NCBI RefSeq assembly: GCF_040115645.1
Contig: NC_089575.1
Span: forward strand, 186,001 to 250,000
DNA: 64,000 nt
DNA from: Euwallacea fornicatus
Taxonomy: Eukaryota > Arthropoda > Insecta > Coleoptera > Curculionidae
Reading direction: 5' to 3'
In this document: piece after piece, positions 43,420-58,400 of the stretch
Layout: every line of letters starts with the position of its first letter
Numbering within the stretch: the stretch's first letter is position 1
The notes under the pieces: model-generated
What the model was told of the DNA's origin: nothing
The model's input: only the letters and a program-made list of their open reading frames with translations
Database searches by the model: none
Position numbers and translations under genes: made by a program

Positions 43420-46400
43420 ATGTCCGCAACCCAAACTTCCGGAACTCAAACGTCAAAAAATCCAGATTTCAAGTACCAAGAAGTCGCCAAATCAGAAGAT
43501 GAAGCTCGGGCAGGTGCCGATGGACAGGTTCAAATCAACATCAAACAAATTGATGAGAAAAGACACAGCCGCACTTTTCTTTATATTGCTGCTTGCATAG
43601 GTGGAAACAATATGTATGTTTTTCTCATTAACACAACTAATCATTTTAGGTAACTTGGCGTCATTTTCATGTGGTATCACGCTAGGGTGGTCCTCCCCAG
43701 TGATCCCCAAACTACAAAATTTAGAACTGAGCCCTTTAACTAAAGTGATAACTCATAGCGACGCTGGATGGATCGGATCTTTGCTACCTTTAGGGGCAGC
43801 TTTGGGGCCCTTTGTAGCCGGAGCCCTATCCGACAGAATAGGCAGAAAAAAAACCTTGCTGATAGGAAATATCCCCTTAATTGTCGCAATGCTCTTGAAT
43901 ATTGTCGCGAAGGATGTTAGTTACCTACTAATCTCCAGATTCATCTGTGGGGTGTCGGTAGGACTGGATTTCACCGTTCTGCCAATATACATAGGAGAAA
44001 TTGCTGAAGACGAAATCAGAGGAGCTTTAGGAACTTATCTACAACTATTCACAGTTGTGGGTATGTTGTACTCCTTTGTAACTGGGCCGTATATGTCGGT
44101 TACCATGTTCAACGCCTCCTGCCTGATAGTCCCTAGCATTTTCTTGTTAACATTTTACCTCTTCGTACCTGAGAGCCCCTACTACTTACTGCAAATCGGA
44201 GAAGATGAAGCTGCAGAAAAGGCTTTAATGAAGTTGAGAAATACGGTGTCGCCTGACGATGTTCAAGTGGAGCTTAGCAATATGAAGAAGGCTGTAGATG
44301 AGGCACTCGCCAACAAAAGCCGTTTTTTGGACATATTTAAGTCCAGGGGATTAACGAAGGCGTACGTGTTGACTAATGGTCTGATGGTGTTTCAGCAAAT
44401 GTCCGGTATCAACGTAGTCCTGTTTTTTGCTCAAAATATTTTCCAGGTAAGATAACAAATTATCAAAAGGTGACTCAAACACAAGCTCTAGTATGTATAT
44501 ACTAATATGTTCGAGTAGTAGTTATTTAACGAACAAGGGTATTAATCGCTCCTTGTTATCCGGGTTAGTTAATTGTAACCACAATTAACTTCAATGTTAA
44601 CCGCGTTGCTACACGGGTTACTTAATATGCACCAAGGTTTTCAAGTTCATTTTTATTACCTAAACGAACAGGTTAAATCGGCGATCTACGAGGTAAAGGT
44701 CAGAAGTACAGGGTTCCCCATATTAGACTATGCACTTTAAAAGTCAAATTAGAACTTTCTAATCAAAATTTAAAAATTTCTTACGGGACTAATATACAGG
44801 GTGTTCCAATAAGAACGCTTCGGACGGTTACAACTTCATTAATGGTTTAAACCAAAATTTTGTTTTACACCTATATGTAGGATTTTAAGGGCACATTTAA
44901 AAATTATTTTCATTTATACAGAGTACGTGAAAAAAATACAACGGAAAGTTACGTTTTTTAAAATGAAATATTCTACATGTTTTTTGCATATTTTAAATTA
45001 GAGGACGAAAAAAGTAGTAGTTTGTACAACATTCAATAGGTCTAAAACAAATACCTCTTAAGAGATTTAGCGAAATGTAAAAAATTCAAGGGTCGCGAAA
45101 ACATTATTTTCTAAGTGAAATGAGTTACTTAATTACCATTTTTTAATTAATATTTTTTAACAACAAACTATTCTTCTAATTGAAAATAGTTCTTTTTACC
45201 TTTGATATAAAGGGTGAGCAAAAACATAAATTAAATCTTGCCCATTTATAACTTATTATATCTTTCTTATTTTAAATGTAACGTACATTTTTAAATATTT
45301 ATTAGAACCACTAATTAATACCCTTTCCAGTGATACTATACTTATTTTGAATCCTTTCTATAAAATGATGTTCAGTTCATCTTAAATAACGTTTCATAAA
45401 ACATAGTACTATCAGGGTATATCTTGGATTGGTTTCCATGGTTACAAAATTTTCTAAACAATGGTATTCCATTTTATAATTTTTTTATTGCAACCCCACA
45501 TTTTTAGAAAGCTTTTTTAAATAAGTTACAACAATTAAAATATTTTTTATTAACGTAAAGATGAATATTTTTCAAAATATAATTTCGAAATGGCGACTAT
45601 CATTTTGGATACAATACGCTTTAGTAAAGACAATATAATTTTTAATAATGTTGCTGGTGTGATTTTTGTGAAAGCATTCCGAATTGGAATTTTCATATTC
45701 TCTTTCGTTGCCGGTGGTTCTGTGAACTTTATATTTAGTGTATCTCCACAACAAGAAGTTCGAGTAAGTAGGATAAATAATGACAAATATTCTATCAACA
45801 CATTTTATCTAATTTTATTTTAAGACTTATCAAAAATGAACGAGGCCTCTACAGACTCTGCACGGCAGCTCAAGACATTGAACTAAAAAGACAACTAAAC
45901 AACATTAACAGACAGATAAAAACATTGATACGTCAATACAAACAGGAAAAAGGGCTCGAAACCTGTCAGGAACTCCAACAGGGCCACGGAAAAAGTTACT
46001 GACAGAGAATAAGAAAACTCTGACGATATAAAAAAAACCAACACCATCGGTACCATTAACGGATACGGAATAGAACAGTATACAGACCAGGACAAAGCAG
46101 ACGTTTTTGTCGGACATTTTCAGAGAGCTTTCACAACTTCTACCAGTCCTAACTTGGTCAATCAAAACTGGTCCTTGACAAACGGCTGGTGTGACAATTA
46201 TTTTGACAACGCAAAAGACCTCACAGATCAAATTATTACTGATACGGAATTTATTGAAGCCATGAAAGACATAGTTCCGAGACAAGACAACATAGAAAGC
46301 AGTGTGTTAAAGAACCTAACTTCACCATCTGACGAACTCATACTAAAAGCACTAAACAATTGTTTTGCAACTAAAACCACACCAGATACGGAAAACGGGC

Positions 46401-49400
46401 ATAATAATGCCCATTTCAAAAAGCGAATTGGACAATACAGAAACACTAAACTTCCGACCCATTACACTACTCCCGGTTCTAAGTAAAATTTTTGAATGTA
46501 TTTTCAAAAATAGACTTCAAAAACTGATTGGACACATATACCAACGTACCAATTTGGATTTCAGTCAAAACACTCGACCATAGAGCCATTCTATATCTTA
46601 ACTGACAACATACAAACAACCCCTTAGTGGCAAAAACCAGCATGTTTATTCATGGACATCAGCAAAGCGATTTACAGTGTCTGGCACAAAGGACTACTAT
46701 GTTAACTACAAAATCTTAAAACACTAACATATTTACTTTACACGATCAAAAACCTACTCGAAAACAGACTATTAAAGCCTGCATAAGTAATGCCCTATCT
46801 TACTTTTTCTCCCCGAACAAGTTTCTCTGCAAGGCTCTCCATTCTCACCCTTTCTTTACAATATACAGGGTTATTCAGATTCGACGCTCATCATTGGGAT
46901 CTCAGTAACCATAAGAGATGCGAGGTGGGTTAAATTGAGACGAAGTTGTACAATTTGGAGCTCAATAAAATGCCCTTTCAAAATTTGGAAAATTCCGATT
47001 ACTTCCGGAGATATCCGTAAAAAACCGAAATTTTGAAAAAGCGTTTCTTTTCTTCTCTGATGTTATTTGAAAAGATAATTAAAAACGAATGGCACATTAT
47101 AATTGCCACTTTTTTTGAATTTGAATGAAATGATGTATCAAACATAAATGTTTTCTTAAATTTATTAACTTAAAAATGATCTTAAACGTATAAATAAATA
47201 AAACGTCACAACAAATGTTCAAATATGCCTCACTCTTGTTCAATATTATTAGTAGCACGACTGATGTCACGCCGTCTTAATGTTGCAAATGCATTTATAA
47301 TTTTTGTCCGCAAGTCTTCTAAATCTTGTATGGGTTCGGAGTAAATTTTATTTTTTAACGTTCCCCATAAGTAAAAATCAAGGGGCGATAGATCAGGTGA
47401 CCGCGCGGGCCACTCTATTACACCACGATTTCCAATCCATCGACCAGAAAATTCGTTGTTAAGGAAATTCCTTACCCCCTTTAGGTTGTGGGGAGGTGCT
47501 CCATCTTGTTTTTTATTTCTATTCAGTATTTTTCAAATTTTAGTCTGTGGTAAATGTGGTTCAAATGCTATTTTATTTTTAGATTTTCTCGGATGGGCGT
47601 TAACCTGAAATTGTTTTTAATACTAATACGTAAATTTATGCTTTTGTTTTAAAAATAAACTTATTCCAAAACTCGATTAGCATCTTCTTCGCTAATTTTA
47701 GTACCATAATTGTTTCTCGACTTTTGAAAAGAACCATATTCAACTAAATTTCGTTCCAACCTGGAAAAATAGGAGTAATGTGGTTGTCGCTTGTCCGGAA
47801 ATTCTTGAAAGTATGCTTCAGTTGTTCGCATGGAATTTCAGTGATTAATGAAATAAAGTCTTAACATATCCCGATTTTATTCATCCGTAAAACTCATTTT
47901 TATTTAAACACAGTAAAGAGATGTCACACTTCAAATATCTCGGATAACTAATGTATCAATTATATTTGGGACAGTAATTGTTTCCATAGTATCCTTGTTC
48001 TTGTTTTCAAAAGCACAATCATTTTTTTAAATATTTTCATCAAATTGCAGGTTGCAGGAAATCTAAACGTCAAATTTCAAATATGATTTCATTATTTTCT
48101 AGAAGATAAAATGTGGCAATTATAGTGTGCCATTCGTTTTTAATTATCTTTTCAAATAACATCAGAAAAGAAAAGAAACGCTTTTTCAAAATTTTGGTTT
48201 TTTACGGATACCTCTGGAAGTAATCGGAATTTTCCAAATTTTGAAATGGCATTTTATTGAGCTCCAAATTGTACAACTTCGCCCCAATTTAATCCACCTC
48301 GTATCTCGTATGGTTACTGAGATATCGATGATGAGCGTCGAATCTGAATAACCCTGTATACTGTCACGACTTATACAACCACGACCGGCAAGACACAAAT
48401 CATGTAGAAAAACAGCCTAAATATTACAATGCGCTGACGACACTGCACTAACTGCAGACGGCAAAATGACCGTGAAAGCTGTTGAAAAGGTCCAATCACG
48501 GATCATACAACGATGTGGTTCTACAAATGGCGACTGATACCAAATGCCAACAAAAACCAACTATTACTACCAAATCACCACTTTAAACACAGCTCTCCTA
48601 CAATTATGATTGACGGTTACAGGACTGAACCAAAGCACTACATAAAATAATTAGCAGTAACAATAGACAAAACTAAAATTTACTAAACATGTATAAAATT
48701 TAATAAGGGAGATTATTAAAAGAGCAAAATACTTCAGACCCCTCACACAGGAAAACAAAGGAATCAGTATAAGAAGAACAACATCTATATACAAATCCAT
48801 TTGCAGACCATTGATGGACAACGGATACGTACTCAGAGCAAATGCTACGAGCAACACGAAAAAACACTTTACAGGCCACAGGGCAAATCGCACTCAGGCT
48901 AATTACAAAGATAAGACATCCTGAAAATCCCCTCCTACACAACCCATTTAACGAATTCCTCTGCGAACGGACACAAATGACAAAGATAACGGAGAGACTG
49001 ACCACTACAAACAAAATGGCAAAAACTATCCTCACAACTGGACCATACTAAACCCACTTTGCCTAACAAGACTTACCAGACAATCCCGTTATCTTTTCTC
49101 ATCTATCACGCTGTTAGAGAACCTAAGGCAGTGTTGAATCGTCATTATTATTTTTATTTTTTGTTTGTTCTTCTGATAAGCTTATCCCTTAAGTGACATG
49201 CGTGTATATTAAAATAAAATTTATAGCACTCAGGCAGAAGGACCGATTGGTCGGTAGCCTATTTCTCGTGAAATAAAGATTAATTCATAAAATTGATGAT
49301 AAATTAAGATAACAATGATATTGATTATAACAAGACCTATTACAGTGTGATGTTGTTGTAATCATGGAAACCAATCCAAGATCTCCCCTGAGAGAACCTT

Positions 49401-52400
49401 GATTTAAGTAATGTTGTCATTTAAAATGCATTAAGACGCCATTTTACAGGAAACGATTAAAATAGGTATAGGACACCTTAGTATCACTTCAAAGGGCATT
49501 AGTAAGTGGTTCTACAGGGTGTTTCAGAATTATGGTGACAAATCGATAAAGGTAACAGATTGTCGAAAAATAAATATACCGGGTGGTCCATTTAACTCTG
49601 ACAAATCGGGATATCTCGAAAATTACGCATCAGATTGAAAAAAGTTTCAAATGAAAGTATTTTGTCTCGAATGGATCCACGATATAACACTAACCATCAC
49701 TTCCCAACTCTTTCACTTGGGGTTGGGGCGGGGGTAACTTTGAAATCTCAAATGGCAACCCTCATTTTTTATTGCAGATTTGAATTTTACGATAAAAATT
49801 ACTTGGAGTTTGTCTGAAACTTTTTTTTCGATTCGCCACAGATGGCGCTGTAATCGGAAAAAATTGTTTTATTCTAATTCTGAAAGAAAGCATCGTGTCT
49901 TTCATATTTTTAATGGAAACTTGTTGGTTTTTTTGGGTACCTCCGATAGTTTAAAGAAATAAAACCATCTGTGACAAAAAAAACTTTATTTATTATTAAA
50001 TTTCTAAATAAACTTAGATCTACATTGAATTTTCATTCCATTAAACACAACTGTTCAAACATTAAATTAATGACGAAGCAAATGTTCAAAATGTCCACCA
50101 CCTTCATCAATACATTTTCTTAAGCGCATCTGTAATGTTTGTTGAGTAAACACTAACACTTCGGGAACGACAGAAACACGAGCATCTCTAATTATTTCCA
50201 TCATGTTTTCGGGCGTTATGGGTACTCTTGAATACACTTTTTCTTTGAGATAACCCCATAAAAAAAATCGAGTGGGGTAAGATCAGGCGATCGTGCTGGC
50301 CAATGAATAGGTCCACCTCGTCCAATCCATCGATTGCGATATTTATGATGTAAAATTTCTCGGGATATTAAAGCCCAATGAGCTGGGCAACCATCATGCT
50401 GAAACCACATCGAACGTCGAGTTTCCAAATTAATGTCTTCCAATAATAAGGACAAATCTTCATTCAAGAAGTTTTGATACTTTATTCCATTTAATGAGCC
50501 ATCAATGAAATATGGACCAATTATTTTATTGCCAAGTATTCCACACCAAACATTTACAAACCACGGTCGTTGATTAGCTACTTGTTGTATCCAGTGAGGA
50601 TTTTCCGTAGACCAGTAATGCATATTTCTTAAATTTACTTGTCCATGACTCGTGAAGCTGGCTTCATCCGTAAAGAGAACACATTTTAAAAAATTTTGGT
50701 TTTCGTTCAATTTTTGCAACGTCCATTCACAAAATTGTATACGAGATTCATAATCATTTTGGTTAAGTTTTTGATGTAACGAAATGTGGTAAGGATGATA
50801 TTTAAAATTTTGGAGAATTCTTAATACACTTGCTTGAGATATCCCTGAATGTAACGATAATCTTCTTGTACCTAAATATGGATTTACATTCACAGCAGCT
50901 AAAATAGCAATTTCGTTGTTTTCGTTAGTAACTGCTTTTGAACGCTGTTTTTTTCGAGGTTTAACACAACCAATTTCTTTAAAAACCTTTACAACGCGAT
51001 AAAATGTGGACAGGGATGGCGTTTCTCTATTAGGAAAGCGATTCCTCGAAGTTTCGACAGCAGTCTGATAATCCAAAGACGCCCCATATGCAAAAATCAT
51101 ATCAATTCTTACGTCATTAGATAATGCACTCATGGTGAAAACTGAGATTCAAAATAACACAATAAGCAATTTAACGGGTACTACTTTTACACCATTTCAG
51201 AAGTAAAACTGAGGTTTTTCGTTTTATTTATCGGTTCTGCCTAAATAAAAATATCATCAATAAAAAATTTACAATTTCTTTCACTGTCTTTGTAAACGAT
51301 ATGAAATTTACTTTTTGTCACAGACGGTTTTATTTATTTAAACTATCGGAGGTACCCAAAAAAAACCAACAAGTTTCCATTAAAAATATGAAAGACACGA
51401 TGCTCTCTTTCAGAATCAGAATTACAAAAAAAAAATTCCGATTACAGCGCCATCTGTGGCGAATCGAAAAAAAAGTTTCAGACAAACTCCAAGTAATTTT
51501 TATCGTAAAATTCAAATCTGCAATAAAAAATGAGGGTTGCCATTTGAGATTTCAAAGTTACCCCCGTCCCAACCCCAAGTGAAAGAGTTGGGAAGTGATG
51601 GTTAGTGTTATATCGTGGATCCATTCGAGACAAAATACTTTCATTTGAATCTTTTTTCAATCTGATGCGTAATTTTCGAGATATCCCGATTTGTCAGGTT
51701 AAATGGACCACCCGGTAGTTTACTTAATAAAAGATCGTCTTGAGACCCGTCATTCCTGAGATACAGGGTATTAAAAATCAATTTTAAAAATTTTTTTTTA
51801 GTTTATTTTAAAACTACTGCGACTTTTGAAATGAAAATTGGTGTATCTTGGTTTCGTAATCCGATAAATTTGATGGGCATTGTCTTGGGGGGAATTATGT
51901 AATTCCCCTGGACAATGTAGTAGTTAGTGGGTTCTGCTCCCGCGGCTGGTTCTAAACCTTTTGTTTCTTAAGGACCACTCTCGTTTTCGTCAGACCGAAA
52001 GAAACTGAGTTGAATTGAATTGCTTGATTGACTTTTTGAATTTGTATATCAACAAAGTTCTTAGCTTAAAGGTGTTGACAAGTGATTGGTGTCTGATGAT
52101 TTCAAGGGCAAATTTTGACTTTTTGCGAATTGTTAATCTCTGATGAGGTCTAGTGTAAACTGACTAAAAAAGTGGGTGGAAGCCTCAACAGTCAGTTCCC
52201 ACTACCCTTCCCTTGTCACACGGTAACGACCCTTCATTGAATTTCTGGAATTGGACGTCCTCCGCGGTACCAGGGATTGGTCCTTTGTTTGCCTCTAGTT
52301 AGGTTTTTTTTAAATCACCGAGGTTTACAACCTTTTCTACGACTCTGGCTAATTGCAACCAATATCACAGATGTACTGCAGTGGGATTCTTGGAAAATCT

Positions 52401-55400
52401 TTACAGTGCAAATCCCTTTTCTATCGGCAATAAACTACTTCAAGGGACACCATTAAGGGAAAGTTTCCAGGGTTATGATACCCTTTCGTTATAGTTTATT
52501 GTCGACATTTGGCATTCCCGAAAAAGTCTGATTGTTTTCAGACAGGCATAATTAAAATTTTGTACATAACAGGGGGCGCTAGTTATACGTGTATCATTAC
52601 ACATTTTCATCAAAAATATTTTTAAATTTAGATTTATCGGTAAAAGAGTTGAGGAATATTAAAGAACTGTCAATTATACATAAAAAAAAGTTATTCTCAG
52701 TAAAATACTCTTAAGTGAACGATTGTCCAGAAAAATGACAATTATTGTCCTATCGACTTTAATGCTGGTGCACCAAGAAGAGTTCGTTCTGGACAAGTAA
52801 AAGGGGACACCCTCCAAATAATTGAAAATCAACCATCCACGAGTGCTCGGGCAATTGCTAATGAATTGGGAGTTTCAAATTCGACAGTTTGAAGAACTAT
52901 GAACGAACAACTCTTACATCCATATCATCCACAAAGAGTGCATGCATTGGTACCTGATAATTACCCGAAGCGAATTAGTTTTCGCCATTGGTACATCCGG
53001 CGCATTGCAAGAAATCAAAATTTTGCCAAACTGATACTACTTAATGATGAAGCGCAATTTACTAGGGACGGATATTTCAACATCCACAATAGCCACGTTT
53101 GGGACGAAGAAAATCATCATTTGACGCACACTGAAAACCACCAGCACCGGTTTTCAGTCAACATTTGGGTTGGAATTGTAGGTAACCATTTACCAGGTCC
53201 TATTGTACTACCACATCATTTAAATTCAAACAGATGTTTGCAAATTTTATGAGATAATTTACCAGAGCTTTTGGAGGATGTGCCACTAGTAGTACGTAGC
53301 AAAATGTGGTATCAGCATGTTGGTGCTCCAGTTAATTCTTCCAGAGCAGTAAGAGATCGTCTTAATGAGGTTTATGGAAGACGCTGAATAGGTAAGTTTG
53401 ATCCAGTGGCATGGCCTCCTCGTTCCCCTGATTTGACCTCCCTGGATTATTTTCTTTGAGGTCATGTGAGGGGTTTAGTAAACACGAAACCAGAAATAAA
53501 TGTTAAAGAATTAAGTGAAAGAATTTTCAATGCTTTTGATGTGATTTGGAATCCCTCAGGAATTTTCCAAAGGGTACAACAAAACTTCTACGAGGGTGCA
53601 ATTTATGTATTGGCCAACGCGGTCATCACTTTGAACATTTATTGTAATATTAGTGTTTATTATATTTCATTATAATTAGATAGTATTAAAAGCAATGATA
53701 GAACAATCTTAGACTTTTTTTTAAAAGCGTTTAAAGTCGATATGACAATAATTGTCATTTTTCTGGACAACCGTTCACTTTAGAGTATTTCACTAAGAGT
53801 AACATTTTTTATGCAGAATTAACAGTTCTTTAATATTCTTGAACTGTTTTACCGATAAATCTAAATTTCAAAAAGTTTTCGATGAAAATGTGTAATGATA
53901 CAAGTATAACTAGCGCCCTCTATTATGTACAAAAATTTCAATTTTGCTCATCAAATTTATCAGATTTCGAAACGAAGATACACCAATTTTCATTTCAAAA
54001 GTCGCAGTAGTTTTAAAATAAACTAAAAAAAAGAAAAAAAATATAATTTTAATACCCTGTATCTCAGAAATGACGGGTCTTAAGACAATCTTTTATTAAG
54101 TATACTATATTTATTTTTCGATAATCTGTTAACTCTATAAATTTGTCACCATAATTCTGAAACACCCTGTGTATATCTCTGTGGTGGTGGTCTGCATGTC
54201 AAATTACGAAAGAACTATTTTTAATTTGAAGAATAATTTGTTCTTAAGACGTATCAATCAAAAAACGGTAATCATGTAAATCATTTCACTTACAAAGGAC
54301 ATTTTCTTAACTTTTACATTTTTACATTTCGTTAAATTTATCAAGGAGTGTTTGTCACAGACCTATTGAACATTATGCCAACTCCTACTATTCTCTTCTT
54401 CTAATTTCATATATGTATGTAAAAATATATAAGGTGTTTCATTAAAAAAATAAAAAACATAAGTTTGCATTATATGTCTTTTTTGCGTACCCTGTATAAA
54501 TGAGAATATTTTTAAAATGTACTCACTCGTGCATGTAAGTGAAAAAACAATTTTTGATCAAAACCATTAATAAAGTCATAATCGCCCGAGGCGCTCTTAT
54601 TGGACCACTTTGTATAGTTAATTCTAAGGGATTTATTATTGATTTAGATAACTATCCAATTCTTTAAAATCATGTTTTTTAAATGCCCTTTATCAACTTC
54701 GATGCAATTTTAAATTCTATTATCTAAATTCTATCTATACAGGGTGTATCAGATCAGAGTGTAAATATTTCAACCATGATTTTTACTAATGAAATTAACA
54801 AACACGTATTTCTTCTTTTTGTCCAAGAGGCTGTCGTTTAAGTTCTAGGGATCTTTGAATATGGGGCCCCATTTGGATAAAATAATTTATGTTGGAAGAG
54901 CCCTTCGACGGATTGTCATGACATTTGGTGTACAAAAATTTTTAGATCGTAGCAGTTCACAAATAAAAAATAAAATATACAGCTTTGCCATAACATAGAT
55001 ATAAGGACCGGACTATGAATATAAGGGCCCATATTTACTTAACCGTTAAATATTTCGATCAAGTGATTACGTTCCTCGATTGTACCTTTCATTTAGACAT
55101 TTTTTTGTCTCTTGAAGATTTTTCGCAGAATGCGTCGTTTTCTCGTAGTAACAATTCCAAATTTTATGTATTTTTATTGCAGGAATTTGTTGATACTACG
55201 TAGACCATAGCTCGAATAGCCACATCATTCTCCCTGTCAAAAAAATCATTCTGATTGTCATTTTCTGCCATATGGTGGTCAACTAGCAGTAGGTATTACT
55301 CGTTAATGCTATTATTGCCATATTTAATTATAAAATAACATAAAAATTAATTCTTATTTGTTTTATAATAGCTCTTCCGTTTAGCAATCTCGAGTTTGCT

Positions 55401-58400
55401 GATATTCGCTTGATTTATGGTGAGTGCAGACAAAATGCTCATAGAGCTAGAGTTCTCTAGTATTAGCGATTTCCTAATCGACGACTTCCAAATGCAAGAA
55501 CGTTTACAAATGTTCATATCAGGTTGAGGGAATTTGGCAATTTCGCTCCTCAACGAGGAGAAAATCATAATATTAAGCATCATGGGGTAGATGATGAGCA
55601 AAAAATAATCAATTACTTTGAAGATAGTAAAATTAGTAGTTTGAGAAATGCTGAGCATGACTTAATGATCCCAAAAAGTAGTATTCAATGAGTGTTATCT
55701 CAAGAAAAGTATCATCCTTATCATTTAAAGAAAGGCCAGGAACTGGTGGTCACTTTGAACAATTTTTAGCGTGCAATTTCATTCTTCTTTGTTATTTTGT
55801 TTCAAATAATTCAATAAATAACTTTAGACAGATACGGTCTAATCCGAAGAAGATAAGAATTGCTTTAAAATAACTACTATGAGAAAACGACGCATTCTGT
55901 GAAAAATCTCCAAGAGACAAAAAAGTTTCTCAATGGAAGGTATAATCAAGTAGTGTAATTACTTAATCAAAATATTTAACGGTTAAATAAAACCGGGCCT
56001 CTATATTCATAGTCCGGCCCTTATATCTATATTATGGCAAGGCTGCGTATTTAATTTTTTTATCTGTGAATTGCTACGATCGAAAATATTTGTACACCAA
56101 ATTGAACGAAAATCCTTTGAAGGACTCTTCCAACACAAATTATTTTATCGAAATGGGGCCCCATATTCAAAGATCTCTAGCGCTTAAACGACCGACTTTT
56201 GGACAAAAAGAAAAAATACGTGTTTGTTAATTTCTTTATTAGAAATCATGGTTAAAATATTTGCACTTTGATCTAGAACACCCTGTATATATGTTATATC
56301 TAAAATTTCGCATAACCCCACGAAGCAAATCTCCATCTTGATATTGATCTACGAAAGGGCAATTCATGAATTTTGTTAAAATTTAAGTTATCAAAATAAG
56401 TAGTTCCGTAGCAATTATTTTGAAAAATTTTGTCCCCGTTCGTTTGTCATTGGCGTGAACATTTTCAGAACTCCTTATCAAAAAACTCCACAGTTCAAAA
56501 GTCGTTGTTTGATGTGGTGTAGCAACAAATCCGGGCTTAAAAGAGCGAATTGGGAATGAAACTGTAAGAGTAGATTGAGATTTACTACACAGGATGATAC
56601 AAAATTTCGCACTTAAAATTAAAAATTGCATTGAAACTAAGGAAGGGGGGGGGGGGGGTCAATTAGAAGACGTAATTTTTTAACATTGAATGGTTACGTA
56701 AATGAATAATAAATTCCATAGAAGTAGCTATATATTAATTCAATAAAAGATTTTATTACATCGATTAGAAAGTTTTTATTTGACTTTTAAAGTGCATAGT
56801 TTAATATTGGGAATCCTGTATTCCAAAACTTCGGTGTATAGAGGGTTGTGATTTATTTAGGAGCACATCAAAGATCTCTGAAATATGGTGATTTTAATAT
56901 AATCCGACATATCGATTCATCTATCATTTTGCGTACATTTTAAAACTATTTAAAATTATACAGGGTCGGTCAAGATAATTTACGGTAAAAATATTTTTTT
57001 AGCGCCACCCAAAGAAAACATTAAAAAGTTAAACTGTAAGAAACGACAATTTAAAAGTGATTTTTTAAAATTATTTTATAAACGTGTGCAGGCTGTTTCA
57101 AATTCTTATTTCAGAATATAAGTATATACATATATCGTATTTAGAGACTTGCACAGGAGCCATAAATATATATAGTATGTACATATACAGTATAGGACAA
57201 AATTAAATTGACTAGCAACTAATGTCATTTTTTAAATATTTATTTTGAAAATTTAAAAGGCAACAGTATCATTAAATACTCAAATTATATTTTTTTTAAA
57301 CTAAGTAAAAAATTTTTAAAATATTAAAATGATTTGCCCAAAATGGAAAGAGTAAGAAAACAACTAAAATTTAATGCAACAAAATTAAATTAACTTGCTA
57401 AAAAAAATTAAATATTTTATAATATTGGCACATTTTATTAATATTTGGTTCAATTTCCATTATTGTCCATAACGCTGCGACATCTTTTAGGCATGGACTC
57501 CATTAAATTAACTATGGTTTGCGGATCAATTGCTTTCCAAGTTTTCACAATTTCCTGGAAAAGTTTTTCGCTATTGTTGAACTTTTTGGTTCGAATCTGC
57601 TTTTCAACTATTTCCCATAGATTCTCTATGGGATTTAAGTCTGGAGACTGTACTAGCCACGTGAGAACATATATTTTTTTGTTATTTAATCACTCCTTAA
57701 CGATCTCGGACGTGTGTTTTGGATCGTTATCATGCTGAAATATAAAAGATAGTGGCATTTCCAACTCGCAATGTGGTAACATCACGGATTCCAATATATT
57801 GCAATACATGAAACGATCCATTCTTCCCTTAATCCAATGAATAGGACCCATATCCCAGCCAGAGAAAGCACTCCAAACCATTATATTCCCGCCTCCATGT
57901 TTCACTCTCCTAGAAACGAATCTAGGATCAAGTCTTTTTCCACTTGGTCGATGAACGTATTGAGATCCTTCAGTACGAATTAAATTGAATTTGCTTTCAT
58001 CACTAAACGACACTTTTTTCCAATCCCTTGAGGTCCAATACAAATGCAGCGTTGCAAACATTAGTCGAGCTTCCTTATTCTTCTTTGACAAAAGGGGTTT
58101 TCCAGCTGGTCGATGAGCAGGGTAATCCAAATTCAACAAGACGTCTTTGAACAGTTCTGGAACAAATGCCAATATCGCCTATTTCGCCACAAATATCGGC
58201 TGCAGATATCCATGGATTCTTTTAATTAACATTTTTATTTTTCTGTCTAATCTCTGAGACGTTTTTTCGCCATCTACCTCCTCGTTTTAAATTTATCAAA
58301 GTGCCACGAAGACGATTATTATATATATATATATATATATATATACAGGGTGTCCCAAATAAAGTGAGTTCCTTGGGTATTATGGAAGCGGTAAGAGATA

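Larger units (their letters stand above)
49515..54169 (+). mobile_element. DD41D element with ~450 bp TIRs, twice interrupted
   Basis: Ends ACAGGGTGTTTCAG and CTGAAACACCCTGT; TA precedes the left end and the right one is mutated. Subtracting the nested element (49,579-51,715) and the solo LTR (51,881-52,544) leaves about 1.85 kb. Both insertions lie in the left TIR, and the right TIR (about 53,715-54,169) is intact. The short element at 32,822-33,762 is a deletion product of the same family. Confidence 0.88.
44797..54612. mobile_element. Outer long-TIR element split by nested insertions
   Basis: The left arm starts ACAGGGTGTTCCAATAAGA at 44,797 and runs to at least 45,450. The right arm is in two pieces: about 49,300-49,512 and 54,172-54,612, ending CTTATTGGACCACTTTGT. 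The two arm pieces match the left arm in order, for example ACTAAT.CCCTTT..AGTGATACTA and CTTGGATTGGTTTCCATG. The right arm is therefore interrupted by the element at 49,515-54,169, and the loop holds a LINE. Removing insertions leaves an element of about 1.7 kb. No transposase of its own was identified. Confidence 0.75.
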
